From: Protonemura montana
Lineage: Eukaryota; Arthropoda; Insecta; Plecoptera; Nemouridae
Direction of reading: 5' to 3'
Length of the DNA stretch: 64,000 nt
Assembly (NCBI GenBank): GCA_947568835.1
Contig: OX387610.1
Span: 2,969,001-3,033,000 of the forward strand
The position numbers were made by a program, and so were the translations under genes. Below the pieces are notes generated by a model. That model ran no database searches. It worked only from the letters and a program-made list of their open reading frames with translations, and had not been told where the DNA came from. Every line of letters starts with the position of its first letter. Position 1 is the first letter of the stretch. Below are positions 1 through 10,329 of the stretch, in pieces.

Positions 1-375
1 CGTTGAATCTACCATTGAACCTCCTATGCTAGGCCATGATATACCCGTGGTAACATAAGATAGCAGAATTGAGAAGCTCTGTCAGGCGATCTCAGCATCT
101 CCATGGCTACCAAACGTTGAATCTACCATTGAACCTCCTATGCTAGGCCATGATATACCCGTGGTAACATAAGATAGCAGAATTGAGAAGCTTGTCAGGT
201 GATCTCAGCATCTCCATGGCTACCAAACGTTGAATCTACCATTGAACCTCCTATGCTAGGCCATGATATACCCGTGGTAACATAAGATAGCAGAATTGAG
301 AAGCTTGTCAGGTGATCTCAGCATCTCCATGGCTACCAAACGTTGAATGTACCACTGAACCTCCTGTGCTAGGCC
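1..375. repeat. 113-114 bp satellite array, truncated by window edge
   Basis: Three full units and part of a fourth, with unit starts at about 1, 115, 228 and 341. Units two and three lack one base pair in a ctct/ct stretch, so the period varies between 113 and 114. Each unit carries the landmarks ccattgaacctcctatgcta and agatagcagaattgagaag. The last unit decays after 375. The same unit forms a second array at 21660-22395, so the family is dispersed. No coding frame persists through it. Confidence 0.95.
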
Positions 376-854
376 AATTCTAGAGGGTCTGGCTCATCGG
401 TTCCCGTGGTTTCTGCGATTTTTGCCGGAATATTATGTTTTTTCTGGTATAAAAATCAGCAATGTACTTGTGATGCCAAACAATGGTAAAACTGGTAAAC
501 TTCTTCTCTTCTTTTCAATTTTCTCGATTTCTCGCTACGTCCGTAGCATATATTGTAATTTTTTCACAAGAAAAATTTGATTTCAGCTGACAGTGAACAT
601 TTTTGAATCGATTTTATCAGTTAACGAACCGTTAGTTTGTATTTTTTTCTTGGTTGATTCACAAAAAAACTGTAAGGGCTGTTTTTCAAACGTTATTCCC
701 TCCTGCATTTGTTTACTCCCAGAGGAACATGGTAACCATGGAGACGTTGTTAATAATAAGTGACAATAACTCAAGTGACTGTCAATCAGGTCCTTGCATT
801 TTCATTTAAAGTTAACAAATAGTAAAATTGGTCATAAAACTTTTTTTTTGCTGT
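376..854. other. AT-rich non-coding stretch
   Basis: I see no gene here. A short segment near 618-635 (gttaacgaaccgttag) resembles the ends of the MITE-like element at 51347 and 62399, so an eroded copy may lie around 600-770. Confidence 0.4.
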
Positions 855-1062
855 TTTGATGACTGTGGATGGAAAATGTTATCGGAAAATTGTCAGGACT
901 GCTCAAACCTCTGAAGAAGTAACTAGTATATGTTACGAAACGTCGGGAAATTTAGTAGCCCTTTACTTAGCATTCAAAACCCAGTTCAAATAGTTTTTCT
1001 AAAAACCTTGTGCTAAGTTTACATCAAGTGGACACGAGTCTAAAAACCATCATACGTAGAAT
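855..1062 (+). repeat. Penelope-like repeat, plus copy
   Basis: Dispersed repeat recognised by shared blocks: cggaaaattgtcaggactgc, gttacgaaacgtcgggaaat, agcattcaaaaccc, gtgctaag and gagtctaaaaaccat. The same blocks recur at 3300, 14925, 15115, 17340, 20985, 40253 and 43692. The arrangement CTGAAGAAGTAAC, short loop, GTTACGAAACGTC resembles a hammerhead ribozyme core as found in Penelope-like elements. Assignment to that class is inference, since no reverse transcriptase is attached. Confidence 0.6.
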
Positions 1063-1162
1063 AGTAATTATTTTCATGATACTTTTGAGCCTAGATTCAA
1101 AAGAATCTAAGAAATCCTCTGCAACGCTGTCAAAATCAATGTTTACGAATTTGTTATGCTAA

Positions 1163-1632
1163 TTTGTTGTGTTTAACGACGCACTGTTTTGATAGCGGGT
1201 CATGTCCCACTGGTCTAATAAGAGGGCTAAACCTAACCTAGCCTACAAGGGAGGGGGGGAAACCCGGTGCCGGCACGAAGCCTTCTCGAGCAAGGGGACC
1301 ACCGGCTTCACGTCCCTTCCGAAGGACGGTACAACGCGAACAACAGGATTCCTCCACAAATCCATGCTGTCGAGAGGTTGATTAGCAAGGCGAGTGAAGT
1401 TGCTGTACTAACTTTCATCTCTCCAACCTCTCTACCAAACAGAACTGGTCATGTGTATGATGGTCACCCATCCAATACCTGACATAGCGCAGTGTTGCTT
1501 AACTTTCATCCCTCCAACCTCTCTCCCGAACAGAACTGGTCATGTGTATGATGGTCACCCATCCAATACCTGACCCAGCGCAGTGTTGCTTAACTTCGGT
1601 AATCTCACGAGGACCGGTGTTTCCAACACTGG
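1163..1632 (-). mobile_element. 5S-derived SINE, complete-looking, minus strand
   Basis: Reads on the minus strand as a 5S-like head (ending at about 1632, gaggaccggtgtttccaaca on the plus strand), two 5S-like units, then the roughly 250-bp body (gccggcacg, cttccgaaggacggtacaac, tccacaaatccatgctgtcg) and the 3' end tttaacgacgcactgttttg near 1170. There is no open frame of note. The short open frames are by-products of the repeat units. Confidence 0.85.
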
Positions 1633-2310
1633 GAAATGATAGACGAACAAAGAAAAGTGCACACCATTTCCCTCGCTTGGAAAAACTTATTCACCAGCTC
1701 TGTATGGCAACAGATTTTGTCCCTAAGTACCGAGTTATGCGAAACTTTTCTCCACCTCGATGTGGGTTCCAGTAAAATGATGACTTTCATTATTTCCGGA
1801 AAAACACGGCAGTTTATGCTTATAATCCGTCCACCTTGCCAGTTCGAGCGTTAACCACAAAATAAAGATTACCATAATATTAGCATGTTGTGTATGGTAA
1901 ACATTTTTACTACCGAACCCAAGGAATATATTTCAAAAAAATAACAGAAAAAAAAAACAATGTCTTCACAAAGAATTCCTTCGGGCTACGTTTTACGTTC
2001 GGTCATATGATTTTTTTTTCATCGGCCATCAGTGAATGCCTTAGTGATTTCATCGAATAAAATCCCTTCCGGCGATCATTTTCATTGTGGAACATTGCAT
2101 TTTTTAATAATTTTCACGGCAATGCATGAAGGAGATGGGAAAATATGAGCACATGTGTTTTTGTTTCCGTGAAGATTTCCAAGGGATGAAGCTCATGATG
2201 GTAAGGATACTCACAAGGGGTGTTACCCTATCGGGAATAACATTTTTCCCTTTTGCGATTCTGAACTAGCTTTAGAAAACATGGAAGTGCAGATCAGGAG
2301 AACATCGAAT
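1633..2310. other. Non-coding stretch
   Basis: AT-rich sequence with short homopolymers and no convincing open frame, RNA gene or repeat recognised. Confidence 0.4.
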
Positions 2311-2900
2311 GGTTTGTCGTGTTGGAAACGCCGGTCCTTGTGAGATCACCAAAGTTAAGCAACACTGCGCTGAGTCAGGTATTGGATGGGTGATCATCAT
2401 ACACATGACCAGTTCTGTTCGGGAGAGAGGTTGGAGGGATGAAAGTTAAGCAATACTGCGCTGGGTCAGGTATTGGATGGGTGATCATCATACACATGAC
2501 CAGTTCTGTTCGGGAGAGAGGTTGGAGGGATGAAAGTTAAGCAATACTGCGCTGGGTCAGGTATTGGATGGGTGACCATCATACACATGACCAGTTCTGT
2601 TCGGGAGAGAGGTTGGAGGGATGGAAGTTAGTACAGCAACTTCACTCGCCTTGCTTATCAAACTCTCGACAGCATGGATTTGTGGAGGAATCCTGTTGTT
2701 CGCGTTGTACCGTCCTTCGGAAGGGAAGTTAAGCCGGTGATCCCCTTGGTCTTCGACAGGAGTAAGCTACGTGTCGGCACCGGGTTTCCCTTCCTCCCGT
2801 CTAGACTAAGTTAGGTTCATCATCATCCTCACCATCATCCCACTCATTCACCGACGCCATAAGACCAGATGTCAAAACAGTGCGTCATTAAAAGCCACAA
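2311..2900 (+). mobile_element. 5S-derived SINE, reference copy, plus strand
   Basis: Full-length plus-strand copy. The head (2311-2395) resembles insect 5S rRNA from about nucleotide 15 onward: ccggtccttgtgagatcacc, then aaagttaagcaacactgc at 2351 (5S A-box region) and tattggatgggtga at 2380 (C-box region). The 5S-like part then repeats twice more with a period near 91 bp, each repeat preserving the A-box and C-box blocks. The body follows from 2630 (agttagtacagcaacttcac) and the end at about 2870-2900 (aaaacagtgcgtcattaaa). 5S-headed SINEs (SINE3 class) are known. The tandem repetition of the promoter module is the unusual part. Confidence 0.88.
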
Positions 2901-3299
2901 ATCAATCAAAGCAATTACCATCGTAGTACTTAATCGCTTGATGGGTGCGACCAGCGACTATCAAAACACCTCATTAGTTCAGCCAGAAGACCAATTACCC
3001 GACCAAGTGTGAACTTGTTGTGGATTGTTTAGCACCCTCTTGACGACCAAACTAGTTTATACTGAATTACAAAATCATCTTGAAATACCCCTGCAATGTC
3101 ACCCTCGACCAATCGATTACTCATCGGGATCGAAGTGCTTTTCAGAACACCTGAGTCCATTTTCCGGGCGGGTGCAACCTTTGTGTTTTGTAATAATACC
3201 TTGAGAGGTACACACGCTTAATGTCCAGGTGTTTAGAACGCTAGCAACACTCTAAGGGCTGTGACAGGGGTCAGATATTTGTTTGATTAGCAGTTGAAT
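2901..3299. other. Non-coding stretch
   Basis: No gene or repeat recognised. Confidence 0.4.
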
Positions 3300-3500
3300 A
3301 CATTACGAATGACAAAAACTATTTCAACTGGGTTTTGAATGCTAAGTAAAGAACAACTAAATTTCCCAACGTTTCGTAACTTGTACGTGTTACTTTATCA
3401 AGGGTTAAAGCTGTCCTTGATAACCCTTAATAGTTTTTGTCAAAACGAGTGCAAACTTTAGATAAAGTAGACATGAGTCTAAAAACCAGTATGCGTTACG
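3300..3500. repeat. Penelope-like repeat, inverted halves
   Basis: Left part (3300-3410) carries the blocks in minus orientation (gggttttgaatgctaagtaa, cccaacgtttcgtaac). Right part (3460-3500) carries the 3' block in plus orientation (gtagacatgagtctaaaaac). The two orientations meet around 3410-3450, as in the copy at 15115-15355, so inversion seems to be a regular property of the family. Confidence 0.6.
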
Positions 3501-3552
3501 AATGAATTATAAAATTCTCAGATTTTTTGTTGGGCCTAAGAATTAATTTTGC

Positions 3553-4128
3553 TTTACTAACTTTCATCCCTCCAACCTCTCTCGCGAACAGAGCTGGTCA
3601 TGTGTATGATGGTCACCCATCCAATACCTGACCCAGCGCAGTGTTGCTTAACTTTCATCCCTCCAATCTCTCTCCCAAACAGAACTGGTCTTGTGTATGA
3701 TGGTCACCCATCCAATACCTGACCCAGGGCAGTGTGGCTTAACTTTCATCCCTCCAACCTCTCTCCCGAACAGAACTGGTCATGTGTATGATGGTCACCC
3801 ATCCAATACCTGACCCAGCGCAGTGCTGCTTAACATTCATCCCTCCAACCTCTCTCCCGAACAGAGCTGGTCATGTGTATGATGGTCACCCATCCAATAC
3901 CTGACCCAGCGCAGTGCTGCTTAACTTTCATTCCTCCAACCTCTCTCCCGAACAGAACTGGTCATGTGTATGATGGTCACACATCCAATACCTGGCCCAG
4001 CGCAGTGTTGCTTAACTTTCACCCCTCCAACCTCTCTCCCGAACAGAACTGGTCATGTGTATGATGGTCACCCATCCAATACCTGACCCAGCGCAGTGTT
4101 GCTAACTTCGGTGATCTCACGAGGACCA
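3553..4128 (-). mobile_element. 5S-SINE promoter array without body
   Basis: Six 5S-like units of about 91 bp in minus orientation, ending in the 5' head (ttcggtgatctcacgaggac). The SINE body and 3' end are missing. The array begins at the body-proximal edge (gctttactaactttcatccc). Unit differences include single-base changes such as tgctgctt for tgttgctt and acatcc for cccatcc. Confidence 0.85.
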
Positions 4129-4663
4129 GACTAACGGCAGCGTATAAATTTGAATTGTTTTTTGCATTTTCTTTTTTTTTAGTTTGTGTCCTCTTAGCTG
4201 GATCTTTTTCAGTTACCCACTCTCAACCTTGCCTTCAAGTGCTACAGAAAAAAAAAAAAAAAAAAAAAAATTACTAAAAAACCATATATTGAGTTATCGA
4301 TATTTTAACCCTTCAATTTATTCGAAACGCGAAGATCGCTACAAAGAGATTAGTTGTTCTTCTCTATCAATGGCGTCCTAAAGAGATTGGCAAGATATCG
4401 TCTCTCAAGACAATCAGGATGACGTCACAAAATGGCGTCCAATCACCGACATTGTCTCTTTACTCCCGTGCAGTTAGTGACATGCTTTCCCGACAGAAGC
4501 ACCACCGGTCATTATAGGGGCTCGAGATTTTCATTGTTTTCACAACTTTAATGGTAAAAAATTAAAAAAAAATGTGTTTTAAACACCCAAAGACTAGCAT
4601 TGACATCTTAGGGACACCTGAGATTTCAGGAATTCAGCCCGTCACCAACAATGGACTACCTGA
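4129..4663. other. Non-coding stretch with long A tract
   Basis: Contains an A run at about 4249-4270 and no convincing gene. A short related sequence near 4655-4672 leads into the 41-bp array. Confidence 0.4.
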
Positions 4664-4672
4664 CTTCAAGTT

Positions 4673-5493
4673 TGATCAGCTGGCTGGATCCTATGCTCTA
4701 TCCAGGTTATTTGAGATCAGCTGTCTGGATCCTATGCTCTATCCAGGTTATTTGAGATCAGCTGGCTGGATCCTATGCTCTATCCAGGTTATTTGAGATC
4801 AGCTGTCTGGATCCTATGCTCTATCCAGGTTATTTAAGATCAGCTGTCTGGATCCTATGCTCTATCCAGGTTATTTGAGATCAGCTGGCTGGATCCTATG
4901 CTCTATCCAGGTTATTTGAGATCAGCTGGCTGGATGCTATGCTCTATCCAGGTTATTTGAGATCAGCTGACTGGATCCTATGCTATATCCAGGTTATTTG
5001 AGATCAGCTGGCTGGATCCTATGCTCTATCCAGGTTATTTGAGATCAGCTGGCTGGATCCTATGCTCTATCCAGGTTATTTGAGATCAGCTGGCTGGATT
5101 CTATGCTCTATCCAGGTTATTTGAGATCAGCTGGCTGGATCCTATGCTCTCTCCAGGTTATTTGAGATCAGCTGGCTGGATCCTAGGCTCTATCCAGGTT
5201 ATTTGAGATCAGCTGGCTGGATTCTATGCTCTATCCAGGTTATTTGAGATCAGCTGGCTGGATCCTATGCTCTATCCAGGTTATTTGAGATCAGCTGGCT
5301 GGATCCTATGCTCTATCCAGGTTATTTGAGATCAGCTGGCTGGATTCTATGCTCTATCCAGGTTATTTGAGATCAGCTGGCTGGATCCTATGTTCTATCC
5401 AGGTTATTTGAGATCAGCTGACTGGATCCTATGCTCTATCCAGGTTATTTGAGATCAGCTGGCTGGATCCTATGCTCTATCCAGGTTATTTGC
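4673..5493. repeat. 41-bp minisatellite, about 20 units
   Basis: Unit landmarks are ctatccaggttatttgagat and cagctggctggatcctatgc. Counted period 41. About 20 units, with sparse substitutions (ggctgg/gtctgg/gactgg, ggatcc/ggattc). 41 is not a multiple of 3, so frames change every unit and the short open frame over the first units is not meaningful. Confidence 0.95.
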
Positions 5494-6049
5494 CACAGAC
5501 ATGGCAACTCCTAGCCAACATGCTGGCTCTCTAGACATATTGGCTCCGCCATGCACCTGCGTCACCCGAGGGAAGTCTGCACACCTGGCTAGCCAAGTTT
5601 GCTAATGCAGGCTCGCCGATTATGTTCGGTGGCACCGCTACTCGCTAATCGTTAATCAATTGACGAGCAGAGCGGACAAGTGGAAACAAGTATTGGATAT
5701 ACAAACGTTAGTGATATTTAATTAAATAGATTTTGTTTGTATGATGTTGTTTGAAAGTGTACTGTTTTTTTTTCGTTGTTGTCAATGGTCTAATTACGGA
5801 TGGTGCATGAAAGTTATGTATTGTGAAATTATTCATTTGGTTTCTAGTTCCTGATGTTGCTCGGGTATTGGTCCCGATAACTGTATCAATTATTTGACGG
5901 GTAAGTTAAGTTCTCGGTGTACTTGAATGTTTGAACGTAATTTAAATAATTTAAACTTTAAAGAACTTTTTACTAGTTTTCAACTAGTGAAAGAATCATG
6001 CGGACTGGTAAAATAAAGCAAAAAAATGCATCAACTTGCTTGTGATATC
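5494..6049. other. Non-coding stretch
   Basis: 5494-5660 is less AT-rich (atgcacctgcgtcacccgag) but I recognise no product. The rest is AT-rich with no feature seen. Confidence 0.35.
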
Positions 6050-6625
6050 ATTGGAGTTAAGCAACACTGCGCTGGGTCAGTTATTGGATGGGTGACCATC
6101 ATACACATGACCAGTTCTGTTTGGGAGAGAGGTTGGAGGGATTGAAAGTTAAGCAACACTGCGCTGGGTCAGTTATTGGATGGGTGACCATTATACACAT
6201 GACCAGTTCTGTTCGGGAGAGAGGTTGGAGGGATGAAAGTTAAGCAACACTGCGCTGGGTCAGGTATTGGATGGGTGGCCATCATACACATGACCAGTTC
6301 TGTTCGGAAGAGAGGTTGAAGGGATGAAAGTTAAGCAACACTGCGCAGGGTCAGGTATTGGATGGGTGACTATCATACACATGACCAGTTCTGTTTGGGA
6401 GAGAGGTTGGAGGGATGAAAGTTAAGCAACACTGCGCTGGGTCAGGTATTGAATGGATGATCATCATACACATGACCAGTTCTGTTCGGGAGAGAGGTTG
6501 GAGGGATGAAAGTTAAGCAACACTGCGCTGGGTCAGGTATTGAATGGATGATCATCATACACATGGCCAGTTCTGTTCGGGAGAGAGGTAGGAGGGACGA
6601 AAGTTAGTACAACAACTTCACTCGC
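6050..6625 (+). mobile_element. 5S-SINE promoter array, truncated at both ends
   Basis: Six plus-strand 5S-like units (gttaagcaacactgcgctgg, tggatgggtgaccat). It starts inside the first A-box (ggagttaagcaacactgc) without the head and stops just after the body begins (agttagtacaacaacttcac tcgcc). Together with 3553-4128 it shows that the promoter array can persist without the rest of the SINE. Confidence 0.85.
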
Positions 6626-6716
6626 CAACGATAAATATTTGTTGATACTATCAACAAGAATTTTACACAAAATCCTATTAAAATTCCACACACAAATCTA
6701 TGATTTCCTGATTGCT

Positions 6717-6733
6717 CCCCCCCCCCCCCCCCC
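6717..6733. repeat. Poly(C) tract
   Basis: Seventeen consecutive C followed by accc/accacccc. A second, longer tract lies 200 bp downstream. Confidence 0.95.
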
Positions 6734-6929
6734 ACCCACCACCCCAACACAAACACTTCAAAACATGATGGTTCAATTACGCACAATAAAATTAATTGCA
6801 GCTAAAAATCAAACATAAAATCGACAATAAAATCAACATAGCGCGCGGACAACTCGGCGATTTATTTTGCAAACATTTTTATTTTGAATGCAACAATGCA
6901 CCTCGACTGTAAAGTGCATTAATTTCTGT

Positions 6930-6959
6930 CCCCCCCTCCCCCCCCCCCCCCCCCCCCCC
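6930..6959. repeat. Poly(C) tract
   Basis: Seven C, one T, then twenty-two C. Lengths of such tracts are unreliable in assemblies. The open frame across it is only poly-Gly coding and is not a gene. Confidence 0.95.
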
Positions 6960-8140
6960 TCTTGATGCAATTAAATGCAACTGGCTGGTCGTATTTTTTA
7001 TCGCACGACCGTGACCAGACTTTGATTCATTTGTCTTGCTAAAGTGCATCAGACAGCTGCAAAGCGACAATCAACGTCAGATTTGATTCGTGTGAAACGC
7101 CCCAACCAGACATTATTAGCAACTCGTCAAAATCATTGACATGTAAGCTTTTCTTTGCGTTATCATCTTTTCTCGTGAATAATCCGCGATTTTACATAAT
7201 CACGGGATGCATTTTGGTAAAACGCCGGCCGGCAATGGGTCACTTGTTTTTCAACTCATATTTCAAGAAGTCTGCTAAGTTATAATTCTTAAATTTAGTA
7301 TTTTTAATGAAGTATTGAAATTGGTATGCCAAGAAAACGATTTTATCGATTTTACAATCGTGTATTTCTTTAATTTCTTTACTTGTGTTCCTTTAAGCAA
7401 CACAATGAACATTTGGAATGAGTCGTACACAGAAGATACATAATAAATTAACCATAAATATTGGACATATTCTAGATGACATAGACCAAGTGATACCTGA
7501 TGGTAGAATATATTTAAAAGCTAGTATTTCATAAATATCACTGGATTTTTATAATCTGATTTAGATGTTGATAAAAGCTATTGAATATTATTTCAGAGAG
7601 TAAACTGGATTTCGTTGCCAGGCTATCAAAATCTTTAGTACAGCAATGTCTTACGGTTTCGGATTGAAAATCACTGACAAATTAACTGAATTGAAAAATA
7701 GAAAATTATCACAAAATCCGAATCGAAACACCGAAATAAGGTCACTCTTCAAATCATCAAAAGCGAGACGAAGCCGACAAAATAACAAAACCTAACCTAA
7801 CCTCAACAAAAACACGACGCTACCTTTACACAAATGACGCAGCCCTCATTCACCGCCTTGCCAAAACATCCTGATCGGTTGAAAAACAGTAGAAACCGAG
7901 CCAATATCGGTCCATTGTTGTAATCAGGATGTTTGATTAGTCTTCTAAGCTTGCTTGCCACATGCCCACAGCCTTCTGTCTTCTGTTCTAGGCGAGAACC
8001 TCCGCAGGTCTGCTCTGTTTCATTGGTGTCGGCTTTACGCTTCTCAGTGGGAGGGTAAATACTGCACCAACATCCAGTGGCGGCGGTCAGGTCACTTCGC
8101 CAAGAATGAAAAGTAAGCTAGACTTGAAAATGTGCAACCG
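6960..8140. other. Non-coding stretch
   Basis: No gene recognised. Contains a minimal cctaacctaacct at about 7790. 7985-8105 is more GC-balanced (ctccgcaggtctgctctgtt) and could be part of an old repeat or exon, but has no identifiable product. Confidence 0.35.
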
Positions 8141-8142
8141 AA

Positions 8143-8215
8143 CCGGGATTCGAACCCGGGACCTCCCAATTTCCGGTCTGTTTATCAACTAAGCTATCCG
8201 GGCACACATGTTCCA
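8143..8215 (-). repeat. tRNA-like SINE head or tRNA pseudogene
   Basis: Minus strand begins gcccggatagcttagttgat, has an A-box-like segment and a perfect T-arm (cccgggttcgaatcccgg, with ccggg/cccgg stem and B box). The acceptor arms pair only partly (about 5 of 7) and the anticodon stem is poor. It is therefore more likely a tRNA-derived repeat than a working tRNA. No matching body was identified. Confidence 0.55.
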
Positions 8216-8344
8216 GCTTTACGGGGTGGGATAAGGCTGAGGCGACTCGTATGGACGAATATTCCTCAAAAAATTTGCCCGAAAAATGTTTAATAATCAA
8301 CGGTTAGAATAGCTGTTAAAAAAAACTGTTCCTAAAAACCATTG

Positions 8345-9125
8345 GTTAACAGCTTTAGCCAGAGTCACAGAGTTAATGTTTTAATTTTTGTTGAGCAAAC
8401 GAGGCCGGCAACACGTGGTAACGGTAGGTGCAACCCGATGGCGCTTGCTGCTGAGTAAACGAGGCCGGCAACACGTGGTAACGGTAGGTGCCACACGATG
8501 GCGCTTGCTGCTGAGTAAACGAGGCCGGCAACGCGTGGTAACGGTAGGTGCCACCCGATGGTGCTTGCTGCTGAGCAAACGAGGCTGGCAACACGTTGTA
8601 ACGGTAGGTGCCACACGATGGCGCTTGCTGCTGAGCAAACGAGGCCGGCAACGCGTGGTAACGGTAGGTGCCACCCGATGGTGCTTGCTGCTGAGTAAAC
8701 GAGGCCGGCAACACGTGGTAACGGTAGGTGCCACACGATGGCGCTTGCTGCTGAGCAAACGAGGCCGGCAACACGTGGTAACGGTAGGTGCCACTCGATG
8801 GCGCTTGCTACTGAGCAAACGAGGCTGGCAACACGTGGTAACGGTAGGTGCCACCCGATGGCGCTTGCTGCCGTGTATTTTAACAAACCTCTACAATTAA
8901 ATAATTATGACTCAAAATATCGCGATAAATGTTTATCAATCGTTGAGGTTAGCATTAATAAAGATTAATTGAGTGTAAACCAGTCTCAAATGCGAGTAAT
9001 CTACGAGAAATAACGAAATTAAATTTCTTAACACTCGAAACGACGGTGGCTCCACCTGGCGGCATCCTACATTTTTGTCGCGGTAAAGTGCAGTCATTTT
9101 GCGGTCATTTTCTCGCCTACACACC
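8345..9125 (+). mobile_element. Composite element carrying 60-bp minisatellite (copy 1)
   Basis: Starts with one diverged unit of the 53-bp repeat (tttagccagagtcacag at 8355), then the 60-bp array (8393-8871), then a roughly 240-bp flank (8872-9115; ataattatgactcaaaatat, gaaacgacggtggctccacc, cggcatcctacatttttgtc). The flank occurs inverted at 13725-13945 next to the same two minisatellites. The shared composition shows a mobile unit. Its class is unknown, and a Helitron-type element is one possibility because those often carry tandem repeats. Confidence 0.65.
8393..8871. repeat. 60-bp minisatellite, 8 units
   Basis: Unit landmarks gagcaaacgaggccggcaac and acacgtggtaacggtaggtg. Eight units of exactly 60 bp. 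Units 2-6 alternate between two variants (acacg...cacacgatggcg and acgcg...cacccgatggtg), a dimeric higher-order pattern. Because 60 is divisible by 3, several frames on both strands stay open. The open frames of 133-173 codons here are by-products and lack a shared start or splice context. Confidence 0.95.
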
Positions 9126-9499
9126 CAGTGGTGGCGCTGTTAAGCTACGCCACTGGTGACCACGCGGTCTCGACTGTGCCATAAGAACCAGACCTCGATG
9201 TCTGGGATAAACGTAGCTGGTCTGGATACCATCACCTTGCTATGTGTGAAAGGGAACGAGCGGAAAGAGAGAGTTGAAACATTTCGACTTACAGACTCGA
9301 TCAAAGCTTTACACGAGCTCGGGTGCATTTTTACTTTCAATCAATCTTTCACACTTTTTGCAGTTAAAATATTGTAGTTACATTCGCACGGCAGAACTTT
9401 GGACGAACCGGCAGCCAGACGAATCATTTCTAAATCGCAGCATCGATTTTTCTGTGTCATTATCATTCATAACCAAACATGAGCCATTTGAAATCGCAC
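9126..9499. other. Unassigned stretch with modest coding look
   Basis: Open frames of 66-95 codons occur on both strands but none resembles a known family. No splice pair stands out. Confidence 0.25.
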
Positions 9500-9680
9500 A
9501 ATATGTGAAATCTGATTTAAATTTCAAACGCTTGCAATGCGCGGGGTATTTTTATCATTAGGAACACTAATAATATCTTTAAAATTGATACCCAAACGGG
9601 GAATCGAACGGTTTTATTAAACGGGTCGATCGGGGTTCGATTTCCCGTTCGGGCATCAATCATAAAATTGAAGTCCTGAT
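9500..9680. mobile_element. tRNA-like SINE in inverted (foldback) arrangement
   Basis: Left half in minus orientation (aaatctgatttaaatttcaa, acgcttgcaatgcgcggggt, aggaacactaataatat). Right half from about 9625 in plus orientation (cggggttcgatttcccgttc, gggcatcaatcataaa), including a B-box ggttcgatt. The same two-armed layout recurs at 17943-18095 and 62258-62398. Confidence 0.65.
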
Positions 9681-10329
9681 GTGTTCTAAAAGTTTGATAA
9701 GACGTTTCAATTGTGCGACAGGTGATTAAAGGCTCGACCCTACGACAGATCTGACCTGAAGATTTCCGAGAAAACTTGAAGGTAAGGTAACATTTATACT
9801 TTTTCAGTCCCCACTTCGCCTTGCTTCTTTGTGGGTATTTACTGGTTGCCAAGAGACAATCTTGTCAATTACAAATCAACGTAATGTGCATGTGAATTGT
9901 TCAAACACAGAAGGTCAGGATCCCTAATTATCTACCTTTTATTTCAGTTAAACAAAGGACGATGAAAAACCTTTATTTATTCCATTGTTGCACGCGAGAA
10001 AATTGCCTTTTCCATCTCATTTGTAACATCAACAGTTCCTATGTACTTGACATGGATTCCCGTTCGGGATATTTTTAGTTCTAGCCTCAACCGTCCCAGG
10101 CTATTCACACAGATTCAAATTGTAATAAAAAAAAACTGCATTTACTAAAACTAAACCAAAATAAAAATCTCCTGAACGGCTTCAAGTTCAATTAATTATC
10201 CCAAATACCGTCGCCTTTTACAATACACACCCACCGACCAAAACTATTCACCAAATCCCTGCTACTCTAAAAAAAAAATAAAACTATCTCCATCACAACA
10301 CCAAAAACATAATAACCTGGCCGACACGA
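9681..10329. other. Non-coding stretch
   Basis: AT-rich sequence with no gene recognised. Confidence 0.4.

Noticed and set aside
2311-2620. Functional tandem 5S rRNA genes
   Set aside because: Only the internal promoter part resembles 5S rRNA. The 5' and 3' stem sequences are missing or replaced, and the units are fused to a SINE body.
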